64,000 bases of DNA from Aliihoeflea aestuarii (GCF_024105665.1 NZ_JAAAMK010000003.1:186001-250000), one strand, 5' to 3'. Positions 27,774 through 36,855 are shown, counted from the first letter of the stretch. Program-made: numbers and translations. Notes: a model not told the origin generated them from the sequence alone.

Positions 27774-28532
27774 ATGGGACTGCGACACGCATTCGCGCTC
27801 ATCGCCTTTGCGATAGCCGGGTTTGGAACATTTGCCGCGTCGGCCTCGCCGGACGTCGAAAAGCCCGTTGCCGTGGTCGAGCTTTTCACCAGCCAGGGCT
27901 GTAATTCCTGCCCGCAGGCCGACGCCAAGCTGGCCGAACTCGCCGAGGCCGGCGACATCGTCGCGCTCGGCTTCCATGTCGATTACTGGGACTATCTGGG
28001 CTGGAAGGACACGCTCGCCACGCCCGAGAACACCGATCGGCAGCGCGACTATTCGCGCCTGTTCGGCAACCGGTCGGTCTATACGCCACAAATCGTCATC
28101 AACGGCGCGGGCGACGTCAAGGGATCGAAGCCCCAGCGGGTCGAGGCGGCCCTGCGCCGCGTGCGCATGGGCGGGTTTTTGCCCGTAAAGGTCGATCTTC
28201 GGCTGACATCCGACAGTCTGGTGATTTCGCTCGGCAAAGGCGTCGCGCGCACGGAGGCGAGCGTGCTGGTCGTCTATTTCGACAAGCGCACCGAAGTCGA
28301 GATCAAACAGGGACACAATCGCGGCCGTTCGCATGCTTACGTTCACCCGGTCAAGGCGTTCCACAGCGCGGGAATGTGGCAGGGAGAGGCGGGCGAACTG
28401 CGCCTGCCGCTTCATGACGTGCGCAAGAAGGGAAGCGGCGGCGTCGCCGTGCTCGTGCAGGAAATCAATCCCAACGGCCTGCCGGGCGCGATCCGGGGCG
28501 CCGCGCTGATCCATCACGGCGCAGGATCATAA
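27774..28532 (+). CDS. DUF1223 thioredoxin-like secreted protein
   Basis: A 252-aa protein with a signal peptide ending near FAASASP. The family block VELFTSQGCNSCPQAD carries a CxxC pair, and a thioredoxin-like fold follows with HVDYWDYLGWKDTLATPE and YTPQIVING (cis-Pro). DUF1223 genes commonly follow acnA in Rhizobiales. A periplasmic redox role is likely but unproven. ATG at 27774 is the start before the signal sequence. Confidence 0.88.
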   Translation: MGLRHAFALIAFAIAGFGTFAASASPDVEKPVAVVELFTSQGCNSCPQADAKLAELAEAGDIVALGFHVDYWDYLGWKDTLATPENTDRQRDYSRLFGNRSVYTPQIVINGAGDVKGSKPQRVEAALRRVRMGGFLPVKVDLRLTSDSLVISLGKGVARTEASVLVVYFDKRTEVEIKQGHNRGRSHAYVHPVKAFHSAGMWQGEAGELRLPLHDVRKKGSGGVAVLVQEINPNGLPGAIRGAALIHHGAGS

Positions 28533-28867
28533 GGAGCGGGCGGCCGCACCGTTGTCGTCTCATCGATTTTCAGGAAGTGTCACCGAGTTGGTTCGATCCG
28601 ACGTCGATCCCGTGGGCGGGGGGCTTGGGGTTACGGCACCGGGCCGGACCGAACCGTCTCAGGCAACGGGGGAACACTGGCCTTCGATTGGGGCTGCAAC
28701 TTGGATTAATTACGGCAAGAATAAGTCCGACAATCACCAATTCCGACAGCCTGTCCCGCGGCGTGAGTGTGGTGCGACATTCGTGCAACGACGCTTTTGA
28801 CCTTGCAATTGCCACGCATGCAGGCGAACCTTCCTATGTCGCGAAACTGTCACGAGGAGGTTCGCCG
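28533..28867. other. 335-bp intergenic region
   Basis: No believable ORF: frames here lack ribosome sites and similarity. The region is less GC-rich around 28700-28745 (with TTGGATTAATTACG), so it may hold the promoter for the DUF2794 gene. A GAGGAGG ribosome site stands at its right end (28854-28860). Confidence 0.4.
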
Positions 28868-29251
28868 ATGAATGATGGCGGACATGGCGCAGGTGCCGAT
28901 TCATCCGCAACGCTCATTCCACTTCATGAAGCGCGCCGCGAGCGCATGGAGCTTCCGGTGACGTTTCACCGCCTCGAACTGGATCTGATCCTGCGGCTAT
29001 ACGGGAAAATGGTGGCCGCCGGCGAATGGCGCGATTACGCGATCGATCACCTGAAGGACCGCGCCGTCTTTTCCGTTTTCCGCCGCACCAGCGAAGTGCC
29101 GCTCTTCCAGATCACAAAGATCCCCGCGCTCGCTCGCAAGCAGGGCGCCTTTTCGGTCGTAGCCGCAAACGGCGTCATTTTGAAACGCGGACACGAACTT
29201 GCACGCGTCGTCACAATCTTCGACAAGAAGCTGAAACTCGTCGGCGCCTGA
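28868..29251 (+). CDS. DUF2794 family protein
   Basis: A 127-aa cytoplasmic protein of the DUF2794 family found in Alphaproteobacteria. Typical segments are FHRLELDLILRLYGKMVAAG, then EWRDYAIDHLKDRAVFSVFRR and VFDKKLKLV-like ending (here IFDKKLKLVGA). No function is known for the family. ATG at 28868 follows GAGGAGG at good spacing. It is monocistronic; a palindromic repeat follows. Confidence 0.87.
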   Translation: MNDGGHGAGADSSATLIPLHEARRERMELPVTFHRLELDLILRLYGKMVAAGEWRDYAIDHLKDRAVFSVFRRTSEVPLFQITKIPALARKQGAFSVVAANGVILKRGHELARVVTIFDKKLKLVGA

Positions 29252-29302
29252 AGCGCGCCGCGATCTTTCAGATTCGCTCCATGCGCTTCAGCTTCTTATT
29301 TT

Positions 29303-29351
29303 GCGCATGTCTTTATCCCGAAACCGGTGCCCATTTTCGGGAGACATGCGC
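29303..29351. repeat. Rhizobial-type palindromic element
   Basis: Outer arms of 10 bp (29303-29312 and 29342-29351) and inner arms of 7 bp (29317-29323 and 29335-29341) form a two-step hairpin. The pattern of a GCGCATG stem around CCGAAA-type sequence is a well-known dispersed element of Rhizobiales. Its last base is part of the ridA stop codon. Confidence 0.75.
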
Positions 29352-29695
29352 TAGTCCTGCGCAGCGACCACGATGATCTCGACCTTGTATTTCGGCGCGG
29401 CGAGCTTGGCTTCACCGGTCGCGCGGGCCGGCGTGTTCGCCGGATCGACCCAGGCATCCCACGCCGCGTTCATCTCGGCGAAATCGGCCATGTCGGACAG
29501 CCAGATCTGCGCCGACAGGATGCGCGACTTCGAAGAACCTGCCACAGCGAGCAGCCGGTCGATCTCCGTGAGAATGGATTCCGTCTGCGCCTTGACCGTC
29601 TCGCCGTCGCCGACCTGACCGGCGAGATAGACGACGCCGTTGAAGATGTTGGCATGGCTCATGCGCGGGCCGGTCTCGTGGCGGGTGATGGTCAT
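29351..29695 (-). CDS. RidA/YjgF family protein
   Basis: A 114-aa protein of the RidA family, enzymes that hydrolyse reactive enamine/imine intermediates made by PLP enzymes. The key arginine is in NTPARATGEAKLAAP (about residue 92). The family start HANIFNGVVYLAGQV is clear, with normal length. The nitrilase gene lies 10 bp upstream on the same strand, so both form an operon. It may be one of the non-archetypal RidA subgroups, as the ending differs from the VEIE form. Confidence 0.87.
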   Translation of the reverse strand: MTITRHETGPRMSHANIFNGVVYLAGQVGDGETVKAQTESILTEIDRLLAVAGSSKSRILSAQIWLSDMADFAEMNAAWDAWVDPANTPARATGEAKLAAPKYKVEIIVVAAQD

Positions 29696-29705
29696 GGCGA
29701 ACTCC

Positions 29706-30479
29706 TCAAATATTCAGATCGGCCAGATAGGAATTGGCCTCGGCCGAATCCGCATAGCGTGACGGCGTCAGTTCCGCAACGATCAACGCTTCCTCGTCCC
29801 CGCCCGCCTTGGCGAGCAGCGTTCCGTCCGGCGCGACGATCGACGACAGCCCGGCATAGGCGAAGCGTTCGTCGGCGCCGCAGTGATTGACATAGGCGAG
29901 GAAGACCTGGTTCTCGAAAGCCCGCACCGGCACCATCTGGCGTGCGATGAAAGCGTCGTGATCGCTGGTCGGAAGCGCCGTCGGCACCAGAACCGCGTCG
30001 ACGCCGGCTCTGGCCAGCCGGCGCATGTTCTCGGGAAACTCCACATCGTAGCAGATCAGGAGACCGAAGGTCAGCCCGCCCTTTTCGAAGGTGACCGCCG
30101 CCGGCTTAGCCTGCTCGAAAAGCCCCCGTTCGTAGGGACCGTAGAGATTGCACTTGCGGTAGACGATCGGCAACGCCTCGCCATCGACCACGACCGCGCT
30201 GTTGCGGACGATGTCGCCGTCGCGCTCCGCAAAACCGGCGACGATGGTGAGGCCCGTTTCGCGGGCCGTGGCGGCAAGCCCGGCGATCTGGTCGCCGTCC
30301 AGCGTCTGCGCGGTCTCGCGCACCGCCTTGCCGACGCCGTAGCCGGTGAGCGCGAGTTCGGGCACGACGAGGATCGACGCGCCCTTCTCAGTCGCCGCGC
30401 GCGCGGCAGCCGCGATCTTGTCGAGATTGGCGCCCACGTCGCCCGGCACGCTCTTCATCTGGAAGCCCGCGATCTTCAT
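29706..30479 (-). CDS. Carbon-nitrogen hydrolase (nitrilase superfamily)
   Basis: A 257-aa amidase of the nitrilase superfamily. The catalytic triad is visible: Glu in VPELALTGYG, Lys in YRKCNLYG, and Cys in LLICYDVEFPE. Members split amides or nitriles; the closest look is to R-amidase or omega-amidase-like enzymes. Together with RidA downstream it may process a nitrogen compound, for example an amine/imine degradation product. The 392-aa aminotransferase gene starts divergently 149 bp away. Confidence 0.87.
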   Translation of the reverse strand: MKIAGFQMKSVPGDVGANLDKIAAAARAATEKGASILVVPELALTGYGVGKAVRETAQTLDGDQIAGLAATARETGLTIVAGFAERDGDIVRNSAVVVDGEALPIVYRKCNLYGPYERGLFEQAKPAAVTFEKGGLTFGLLICYDVEFPENMRRLARAGVDAVLVPTALPTSDHDAFIARQMVPVRAFENQVFLAYVNHCGADERFAYAGLSSIVAPDGTLLAKAGGDEEALIVAELTPSRYADSAEANSYLADLNI

Positions 30480-30628
30480 CTTTCACCTCACCCGATTGCC
30501 CGGTTCACGATCAGCCCCCTCAACCGGTGAGACGACGGAAAGTTCAGCATCCCGGTAAGGCGCGTTGAATTGCGGGTGCAAGCTGGTGTAGCGCTGACGC
30601 ATCCGTCATTCATCGAGGTTCGCCGCCC

Positions 30629-31807
30629 GTGTCCCGTCCCGCTCCGCTCAATCCCCTGATCGCTGATCTGTCGGCACCGCCGATCCCCCTTGTTCAGGCA
30701 TGGGGCCGCGCCTATGACGGGCATAGAGGGCCGTTGATCGATCTGAGCCAGGCCGTTCCCGGCTATCCGCCGGAGCCGCGCATGCTCGGATGGCTGGCGG
30801 ACGCCGCCGGCTCGGTCGCCGCCACCGGCTATGGGCCGATCGAGGGCGAGGCGGCGATGCGTGCTGCATACAGTGAGCATCAAAGCCACCTCTACGGCGC
30901 GGCGATCGGGGCCGAAAACGTCCACATCACATCGGGCTGCAACCAGGCTTTCGTCAGTGCAGCGATGGCGGTCGCTGGCGCTGGCGATGCCATATTGATG
31001 ACCAATCCTTGCTATTTCAACCACGAGACGACGCTGGCCATGCTCGGCATCGCACCGCGTTACGTGACATGCCGGGCCGAAAACGGCTTCCTGCCGACGG
31101 TCGAAGACGTCGCCGCCGCCATCGACGGCAAGGTGTGCGCGCTGGCGATCGTCACGCCCAACAATCCCACCGGCGCGGTCTATCCGCCGGCCCTGCTCGC
31201 CGATCTTCTGGCGCTGTGCCGCGAAAAAGGCATCTGGCTGATCCTCGACGAAACCTATCGCGATTTCCTGGCGACGGGAGATACGCGCCCGCACGATCTC
31301 TTTTCCGATCCGCAGTGGGGCGACAATCTCATCGGGCTTTATTCGTTCTCCAAATCCTTCTGCATTCCCGGTCACCGGCTTGGCGCGGTGACGGCGTCGC
31401 CGCATATGGTCGATGCGATCGCCAGGATAATGGACAACATCCAGATCTGCGCGCCGCGCGCGCCGCAGATGGCGGTTGCGAAGGCCCTGCCGGCGCTGAC
31501 GGACTGGCGCGAGGCCAACCGCGCCGAGATCGCGAAACGCGCGCGCGTGCTGCGTGCGGCGCTCGAGGGCCTGAACGGCTGGACGCTCGACGCCGTCGGC
31601 GCCTATTTCGCCTTCCTGCGCCATCCCTTCGAGGATCGGCCGAGCGTCGAGGTCGCGGAACGGCTGGCGCGTGAGGCGGGCGTGATCACGATCCCCGGCT
31701 CGTTCTTCGGCGCGGGCAACGAACGCCATTTGCGCGTCGCGTTTGCCAATGCGACCGCCGAGACCTTGGAAAAGCTGCCGGAGCGGCTGGCGGCAGTCGG
31801 TTCCTAG
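30629..31807 (+). CDS. PLP-dependent aminotransferase, class I/II
   Basis: A 392-aa fold-type I enzyme with NNPTGAVYPPALL, the LDETYRDF aspartate, the PLP lysine in SFSKSFCIPGHRLG, and a substrate arginine in HLRVAFANAT. The start is GTG at 30629 with CGAGG upstream; no in-frame ATG lies near. Divergence from the nitrilase/RidA pair suggests they may share a pathway, since nitrilase-family omega-amidases act on keto-acid amides left by transaminases. The gene end overlaps the next convergent gene by 4 bp. Confidence 0.86.
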   Translation: MSRPAPLNPLIADLSAPPIPLVQAWGRAYDGHRGPLIDLSQAVPGYPPEPRMLGWLADAAGSVAATGYGPIEGEAAMRAAYSEHQSHLYGAAIGAENVHITSGCNQAFVSAAMAVAGAGDAILMTNPCYFNHETTLAMLGIAPRYVTCRAENGFLPTVEDVAAAIDGKVCALAIVTPNNPTGAVYPPALLADLLALCREKGIWLILDETYRDFLATGDTRPHDLFSDPQWGDNLIGLYSFSKSFCIPGHRLGAVTASPHMVDAIARIMDNIQICAPRAPQMAVAKALPALTDWREANRAEIAKRARVLRAALEGLNGWTLDAVGAYFAFLRHPFEDRPSVEVAERLAREAGVITIPGSFFGAGNERHLRVAFANATAETLEKLPERLAAVGS

Positions 31808-32370
31808 ATTTCGCCGCGAAACCGCCGTTCCGGCAACGATGCCGGATCGGGCGGCGCATCGGCGCCTTCATTCAATGCGAGTTGCATGAACGCCGTGTCG
31901 AGCCAGCGGCCGTGCTTGTAGCCGGTGCCGGCGAGCTTGCCGGCGTCTTTAAATCCAAGTTTGGCGTGAAGCTTCACGGATGCGCTGTCGGTGTGCCCGT
32001 CGCCGATGACGGCGACGATCTGGCGAAAGCCGAGCCGGGCCGCCTCCGCGATCAGGGCTTCCATCAGCGCACGGCCGACACCTTTCCCCTTATGGCGCGG
32101 TGAAACATAGACCGAATCCTCCACGATGAAGCGGTAGGCGGGACGCGCGCGAAATGCGCCGGCATAGGCGTAGCCGGCGATATCGCCGTCGATCTCAGCG
32201 ACGAGATAGGGATATCCGCCTGCCGTCAGGGTGGCGAAACGCGCCGTCATCTCGGCAAGGTCCGGCGCGGTCAGCTCGTAGCTCGACGTACCGTGCAATA
32301 CTGCGTCTTCATAGATGGCGGTGATCGCGAACAAGTCGTCTTCGCGGGCAGCACGGATGGTGATCGTCAT
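31804..32370 (-). CDS. GNAT acetyltransferase, phosphinothricin acetyltransferase-like
   Basis: A 188-aa acetyltransferase of the Pat-like GNAT branch. It shows the start IRAAREDDLFAITAIYEDAV, the block FRARPAYRFIVEDSVYVSP, the acetyl-CoA loop HKGKGVGRALMEALI and NxxSVKLHAKLGF. Relatives acetylate phosphinothricin, methionine sulfoximine or similar amino acids. It is 12 bp downstream of the LysR gene on the same strand. Confidence 0.87.
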   Translation of the reverse strand: MTITIRAAREDDLFAITAIYEDAVLHGTSSYELTAPDLAEMTARFATLTAGGYPYLVAEIDGDIAGYAYAGAFRARPAYRFIVEDSVYVSPRHKGKGVGRALMEALIAEAARLGFRQIVAVIGDGHTDSASVKLHAKLGFKDAGKLAGTGYKHGRWLDTAFMQLALNEGADAPPDPASLPERRFRGEI

Positions 32371-32382
32371 GAAAGTGTCCGT

Positions 32383-33264
32383 TCAGGAAAACAATGCGCG
32401 GTCTTTCTCGACCGCGCGCGCGATATGGGCGGCGACGGCCTGGATCCGCCGGACCGGCCGGACCGATTCGTGGTAGACGAGCCAGTAGGCGCGCCGGATC
32501 GGCTTGATCGTCTCGATCTGGACGAGATCTTCATGCCGGCGCGCGATGAAGGAATGCAGGATGCCGATGCCCGCCCCGGCGCGCACCGCTTCCACCTGCC
32601 CGAGCGCCGAGGACACCGAAAACCGCGCCTCCCATTGCGGGTGGAACTGGCGCGCATAATCGAGCGAAGGGCTGACGATCAGATCCGGCACGTAGCCGAC
32701 GAGCCGATGGCCCGGCAGATCGTCCGTGGTTTCAGGCATGCCGTGCGACGCCGCGTAGTCGCGCGAGGTGTAGAGCGCCAGCGTGTAGTCCACCAGTTTC
32801 ACCGCCACCAGCCGTCCTTCGGTCGGCCGGTCGACGGTGATCGCGATGTCGGCCTCGTGGCGCGACAGCGAGAATGAGCGCGGCACCGGCACGAGTTGCA
32901 GGTCGAGATCGGGATGCGCGGCGGAAAACTCCGGCAGGCGCCCGGCGAGCCAGGCGACGCCAAAACCATCCGGCGCGCCGATCCGCACCGTGCCGGTAAG
33001 CGAGGCGCCCTCGTCGGCAATCTCGGAGCGCGCCGCGATCATGTCGGCTTCCATGCGCTCGGCGACCTGGAAGAAGCGTTCGCCCTCGGGCGTCAGCTCG
33101 CAGCCCGTCGTCAGCCGGTTGAGCAGCTTCGCGCCGAGCGCGGCCTCCAGCGCGACCATGCGGCGCGAGACGGTCGCATGGTTGAGGCCGAGGCGCTTGC
33201 CGGCCCCCAATATCTGCCCCGAGCGCGCCACGGCGAGAAATACGCGCATATCGTCCCAGTTCAT
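32383..33264 (-). CDS. LysR family transcriptional regulator
   Basis: A 293-aa LysR-type regulator. The N-terminal winged helix (residues 1-62) reads WDDMRVFLAVARSGQILGAG then LNHATVSRRMVALEAALGAKL. The effector-binding domain follows from about residue 90. It is divergent from mmsA with a 158-bp gap, the usual position for control of the neighbouring gene, so mmsA regulation is a fair guess. The GNAT gene follows on the same strand. Confidence 0.9.
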   Translation of the reverse strand: MNWDDMRVFLAVARSGQILGAGKRLGLNHATVSRRMVALEAALGAKLLNRLTTGCELTPEGERFFQVAERMEADMIAARSEIADEGASLTGTVRIGAPDGFGVAWLAGRLPEFSAAHPDLDLQLVPVPRSFSLSRHEADIAITVDRPTEGRLVAVKLVDYTLALYTSRDYAASHGMPETTDDLPGHRLVGYVPDLIVSPSLDYARQFHPQWEARFSVSSALGQVEAVRAGAGIGILHSFIARRHEDLVQIETIKPIRRAYWLVYHESVRPVRRIQAVAAHIARAVEKDRALFS

Positions 33265-33422
33265 CGAAAACCCTCTTTGTCGTCTCCCATATCGCGTTGC
33301 GTCGATTGCTGCACCTTATTTCGCGCGCACGCATTCCTGCACAGCGGCTTGCGCTGCCGTGACGTTGCATTCGCAGGCTGAAGGGTCAAAATGCGATCCA
33401 ACCAGACAAGGGAGAAACGGTC

Positions 33423-34919
33423 ATGATCGAGGTCGGACATTTCATCGGCGGCAAGCGCGTCGCGGGAACCAGCGGGCGTACGGCGGACATCATGCAGCCG
33501 ATGGACGGCTCGGTGCGCGGCAAGGTGGCGCTCGCCTCGCGCGAGGAACTGCGCAAGGCCGTCGAGAACGCGAAGGAAGCGCAGATCGGCTGGGCGGCGA
33601 CCAATCCGCAGCGCCGCGTGCGCGTCCTGATGAAGTTCCTGGACCTCGTCCAGAACGAATATGACGAGTTGGCCGAAATGCTCGCCCGCGAGCACGGCAA
33701 GACGATCCCCGATGCCAAGGGCGACATCCAGCGCGGTCTCGAAGTCATCGAAGTGTGCATCGGCGCGCCGCATCTTTTGAAAGGCGAGTATACCGACGGC
33801 GCCGGCCCCGGCATCGACGTCTATTCGCTGCGCCAGCCGCTCGGCGTCGTCGCCGGCATCACGCCGTTCAATTTCCCGGCCATGATCCCGCTCTGGAAGA
33901 TCGGCCCGGCGATCGCGGCCGGCAATTCCTTCATCCTGAAGCCGTCCGAGCGCGACCCGTCGGTGCCGATGCGCATCGCCGAACTGTTCATCGAGGCCGG
34001 TCTGCCGGCTGGCGTCCTCAACGTCGTCAACGGCGACAAGGACGTCGTGGACGGCATTCTCGACGATCCCGACATCAAGGCCGTGGGCTTCGTCGGCTCG
34101 ACGCCCATCGCGCAATATATCTATTCGCGCGCGACGGCGAACGGCAAGCGCGCCCAGTGCTTCGGCGGTGCCAAGAACCACATGATCATCATGCCCGACG
34201 CCGACATGGACCAGACGGTCGACGCGCTGATCGGCGCGGGCTACGGTTCGGCCGGCGAGCGCTGCATGGCGATCTCGGTCGCCGTCCCGGTCGGCGAGGA
34301 GACCGCGAACCGGCTGGTCGAAAAGCTCATTCCGCGTGTCGAGGCGCTGAAGATCGGTTCCTCGCTCGACGCCTCGGCCGATTTCGGCCCGGTCGTCACC
34401 GCCGACGCGCTGTCGCGCATCAAGACTTACGTCGATGGCGGCGTGAAGGAAGGCGCGAAGCTCGTCGTCGACGGGCGCGACTTCAAGATGCAGGGCTATG
34501 AGAACGGCTATTACATGGCCGGTTGCCTGTTTGACCACGTCACGCCCGATATGAAGATCTACAAGGAGGAGATCTTCGGCCCGGTCCTGTCGGTGGTGCG
34601 CGCCAAGACCTACGAAGACGCGATCCGCCTGCCCAATGAGCACGAATACGGCAACGGCGTGTCGATCTTCACCCGTGACGGCGATGCCGCGCGCGACTTC
34701 GCTGCCCGCGTCCAGGTCGGCATGGTCGGTGTCAATGTGCCCATCCCGGTGCCGATCGCCTATTACACCTTCGGTGGTTGGAAGGCCTCCGGCTTCGGCG
34801 ACCTCAACCAGCACGGCCCCGATGCCTTCCGATTCTACACCAAGACCAAGACGGTCACCTCGCGCTGGCCGTCAGGCATCAAGGATGGCGCGGAATTCGT
34901 TATTCCGACGATGAACTGA
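33423..34919 (+). CDS. mmsA: Methylmalonate-semialdehyde dehydrogenase (CoA-acylating)
   Basis: A 498-aa aldehyde dehydrogenase that turns methylmalonate or malonate semialdehyde into propionyl- or acetyl-CoA in valine and inositol breakdown. Diagnostic features are the start HFIGGKRVAGTSGR, the cofactor block GVVAGITPFNFPAMIPLW, the catalytic cysteine in GSAGERCMAIS and the end GASGFGDLN-type motif (here WKASGFGDLNQHG). ATG at 33423 has GGGAGA. A diverged copy of the gene's last 47 bases lies 99 bp further on. Confidence 0.95.
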   Translation: MIEVGHFIGGKRVAGTSGRTADIMQPMDGSVRGKVALASREELRKAVENAKEAQIGWAATNPQRRVRVLMKFLDLVQNEYDELAEMLAREHGKTIPDAKGDIQRGLEVIEVCIGAPHLLKGEYTDGAGPGIDVYSLRQPLGVVAGITPFNFPAMIPLWKIGPAIAAGNSFILKPSERDPSVPMRIAELFIEAGLPAGVLNVVNGDKDVVDGILDDPDIKAVGFVGSTPIAQYIYSRATANGKRAQCFGGAKNHMIIMPDADMDQTVDALIGAGYGSAGERCMAISVAVPVGEETANRLVEKLIPRVEALKIGSSLDASADFGPVVTADALSRIKTYVDGGVKEGAKLVVDGRDFKMQGYENGYYMAGCLFDHVTPDMKIYKEEIFGPVLSVVRAKTYEDAIRLPNEHEYGNGVSIFTRDGDAARDFAARVQVGMVGVNVPIPVPIAYYTFGGWKASGFGDLNQHGPDAFRFYTKTKTVTSRWPSGIKDGAEFVIPTMN

Positions 34920-34973
34920 CGTCCGGCGGTTCCCTTTTGCGCGTCCTCGCCTGCGGCTGCGGGCGCGTTGCGG

Positions 34974-35020
34974 GGCATCAAGGACGGTGTGGAATTGGTC
35001 ATTCCGACCATGAACTGACG
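34974..35020 (+). repeat. Diverged duplicate of the mmsA 3' end
   Basis: 47 bp match 34875-34921 with six differences. Both copies can encode GIKDG-x-E-x-VIPTMN and a stop; four differences are silent. The rest of the gene is not present. It is a relic of another mmsA allele or paralogue, in the 331-bp gap before the next gene. Confidence 0.8.
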
Positions 35021-35044
35021 CTTCGCAGCACGTTCTGAAATCTT

Positions 35045-35074
35045 AAACGGGCGCCTTCGAGCGCCCGTTTTCTT
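35045..35074 (+). terminator. Terminator after mmsA and its 3' echo
   Basis: A 10-bp stem (35045-35054 and 35061-35070) with a 6-nt loop ends in a T-rich tail. It lies after the duplicated mmsA end, so transcription from mmsA crosses the relic first. Confidence 0.85.
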
Positions 35075-35250
35075 ATGGGTTCCATCAGAACGCATGTCGC
35101 AGCGTCACGAAATGGTGATGGAACGGATACCTTTTCTCAACCCTTGTTTCCGCGAGACCGCCAAGCGCGGAAATGCACAGATTTCAGGGTCGGGCCAGGG
35201 CATTTTGTAGATCGTCGTTCCCCACTGACCGAAACGCAGGAGGTGCCATC

Positions 35251-35634
35251 ATGGCACGTACGGCATTTATCGTTTCAGCAGCGGCGGCCGCGATGGTTCT
35301 GACCGCATTGCCATTTGCATCGGCGACCAGCCCGAACGCCGACATGACCGCCCAGACATCCGCTCCCGTCGAGCAGCTTCCGGCCATGAACGCGAACATG
35401 CTCAACATGAACATGTGCAGCGACCGCAGCCACATCGTTTCCGAGCTCGAACAGCAGTTCCAGGAAAACGTGACTGCTGTCGGCATGGTCGACCAGAACG
35501 CGGTCGTCGAGATTTTCGTCTCCGACAGCGGGTCGTGGACGATCCTTGCAACCGGCACCGATGGCAATAGCTGTATCATTTCGGCCGGCGAAGGCTGGGA
35601 ATCGACCCAGATGGTTCGCGGAACCGACGCCTGA
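35251..35634 (+). CDS. Small secreted protein of unknown function
   Basis: A 127-aa exported protein. The signal peptide spans residues 1-25 (ending FASA-TS), followed by a Met-rich linker (AMNANMLNMNMC). A compact domain follows with two cysteines and the pattern GSWTILATGTDGNSC, then GEGWES. I know similar WTIL/SC-containing secreted proteins from Alphaproteobacteria as hypotheticals. ATG at 35251 follows an AGGAGG-like site. A weak EcfG-like pair (GGAAC at 35120, CCTT at 35142) lies 105 bp upstream, which is only suggestive. Confidence 0.72.
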   Translation: MARTAFIVSAAAAAMVLTALPFASATSPNADMTAQTSAPVEQLPAMNANMLNMNMCSDRSHIVSELEQQFQENVTAVGMVDQNAVVEIFVSDSGSWTILATGTDGNSCIISAGEGWESTQMVRGTDA

Positions 35635-35662
35635 TCACTGATCGGCGCTTTTATCAGGCAAC

Positions 35663-35691
35663 AAAAAAGCCGGGCATTGCCCGGCTTTTTT
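35663..35691. terminator. Bidirectional terminator
   Basis: Perfect 13-bp arms (35663-35675 and 35679-35691) with six A and six T at the ends, between the secreted-protein gene and convergent rpmF. Confidence 0.93.
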
Positions 35692-35708
35692 CATGCGTTC
35701 GGAAAGGC

Positions 35709-35891
35709 TCAGCCTTCCTTGGGCGTCAGCACCTGACGACCGCGATACATACCGGTCTTCAGATCGATATGGTGCGGGCGGCGCATTTCGCCGGAATTCT
35801 TGTCTTCGGTGAAGGTCGGCGACTTCAGCGCATCGGCCGAACGACGCATGCCACGCTTAGAAGGCGAGGTCTTCCTTTTAGGTACTGCCAT
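35709..35891 (-). CDS. rpmF: 50S ribosomal protein L32
   Basis: A 60-aa ribosomal protein with the family start [20 protein letters not shown] and the end [10 protein letters not shown]. The cysteine zinc pairs of some L32 proteins are absent, as in the zinc-free form usual here. ATG at 35891 is the only fitting start; the long upstream frame extension is non-coding. mtgA lies 172 bp upstream on the same strand. Confidence 0.96.
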   Translation of the reverse strand: MAVPKRKTSPSKRGMRRSADALKSPTFTEDKNSGEMRRPHHIDLKTGMYRGRQVLTPKEG

Positions 35892-36063
35892 TTGTCTGCT
35901 CCGGTAAACGGTCGATGGCCGCCGCCGCCCTTGGGACAAGGGCCTGCAACTGGCCGAATTTAAGCGAAAGGTTGCGGTGCCTATACACGCATGGGGGCGG
36001 CTTGGCCAGACTCGGCGTGCAGATTTTTCAGAGCGCTCCCGCCATCTCCATTCGCGCATCCAT

Positions 36064-36855
36064 CTACCGCAGACACCCGACATAGGCACCCGCCTGCGCG
36101 GCGCGCCTTTCGATCGTATTGGCGAGGCGGTTGAGCCCCTGGCCCGGATTGGACGGATTGCGCGTCAGCGGGCTGGGCAGCGACACCGCCAGAAGCGCCG
36201 CCTGCCGGGCGCTCAGATCACGCGCCGAACGCCCGAAATGATACTGCGCGGCAGCTTCCGCACCGTAAACGTTCGGACCCCATTCGGCGATGTTCAGATA
36301 GATTTCCATGATGCGCTTCTTGGGCAGGACGGCATCGACATAAAGCGACAGCGGTACTTCGATGCCTTTGCGTATCATCGAGCGGCCGTGCCACAGGAAC
36401 AGGTTCTTCGTCGTCTGCATCGAGATGGTCGAGGCGCCCCGCGTGCGCTCGCCCGACATCGCGCCTTCGATGACCGTGTTGAGCGCGGTCCAGTCGACAC
36501 CCTGATGGGCACAGAACTGGCCGTCCTCCGACATCATCACGGCGTAGACGATGTTCGTGCCCATCTCGTCGATCGGCATCCAGCGCCGGTCGTAGCCCTG
36601 GAACGTCAGCGCATCGCGCACCATCAGCGTGGACGGCGCGGGCACGGCGGGAAGGCGATAGAGCATCGTCAAGGCCAGGGGAAGAAGCGCGACGACGACG
36701 AGCAGCATGATGCCGCGCCATAGCCAGCGCAAGCGCGAGCCGCGTTTGCGGCGCGGCTTCAGGAGCGCCAAGGCTTCCGGCCTTTCGCGTCTGCGCGGTT
36801 CGACCTCGATTGCAGGCTCGTCCACCCGTTTCTTCCAAATTCGGATACAAGTCAT
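36064..36855 (-). CDS. mtgA: Monofunctional peptidoglycan glycosyltransferase MtgA
   Basis: A 263-aa membrane-anchored enzyme that polymerises lipid II into glycan strands. It has one N-terminal helix (about residues 47-68) after a basic cytoplasmic tail. The GT51 motifs follow: [13 protein letters not shown] with the catalytic Glu, [17 protein letters not shown], and [13 protein letters not shown]. No transpeptidase domain is present. ATG at 36855 has only a weak ribosome site; GTG at 36825 is an alternative. It is divergent from ispA. Confidence 0.94.
   Translation of the reverse strand: MTCIRIWKKRVDEPAIEVEPRRRERPEALALLKPRRKRGSRLRWLWRGIMLLVVVALLPLALTMLYRLPAVPAPSTLMVRDALTFQGYDRRWMPIDEMGTNIVYAVMMSEDGQFCAHQGVDWTALNTVIEGAMSGERTRGASTISMQTTKNLFLWHGRSMIRKGIEVPLSLYVDAVLPKKRIMEIYLNIAEWGPNVYGAEAAAQYHFGRSARDLSARQAALLAVSLPSPLTRNPSNPGQGLNRLANTIERRAAQAGAYVGCLR

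Noticed and set aside
33261-34814. 517-codon minus-strand frame
   Set aside because: Antisense to mmsA; shadow of biased codon use.
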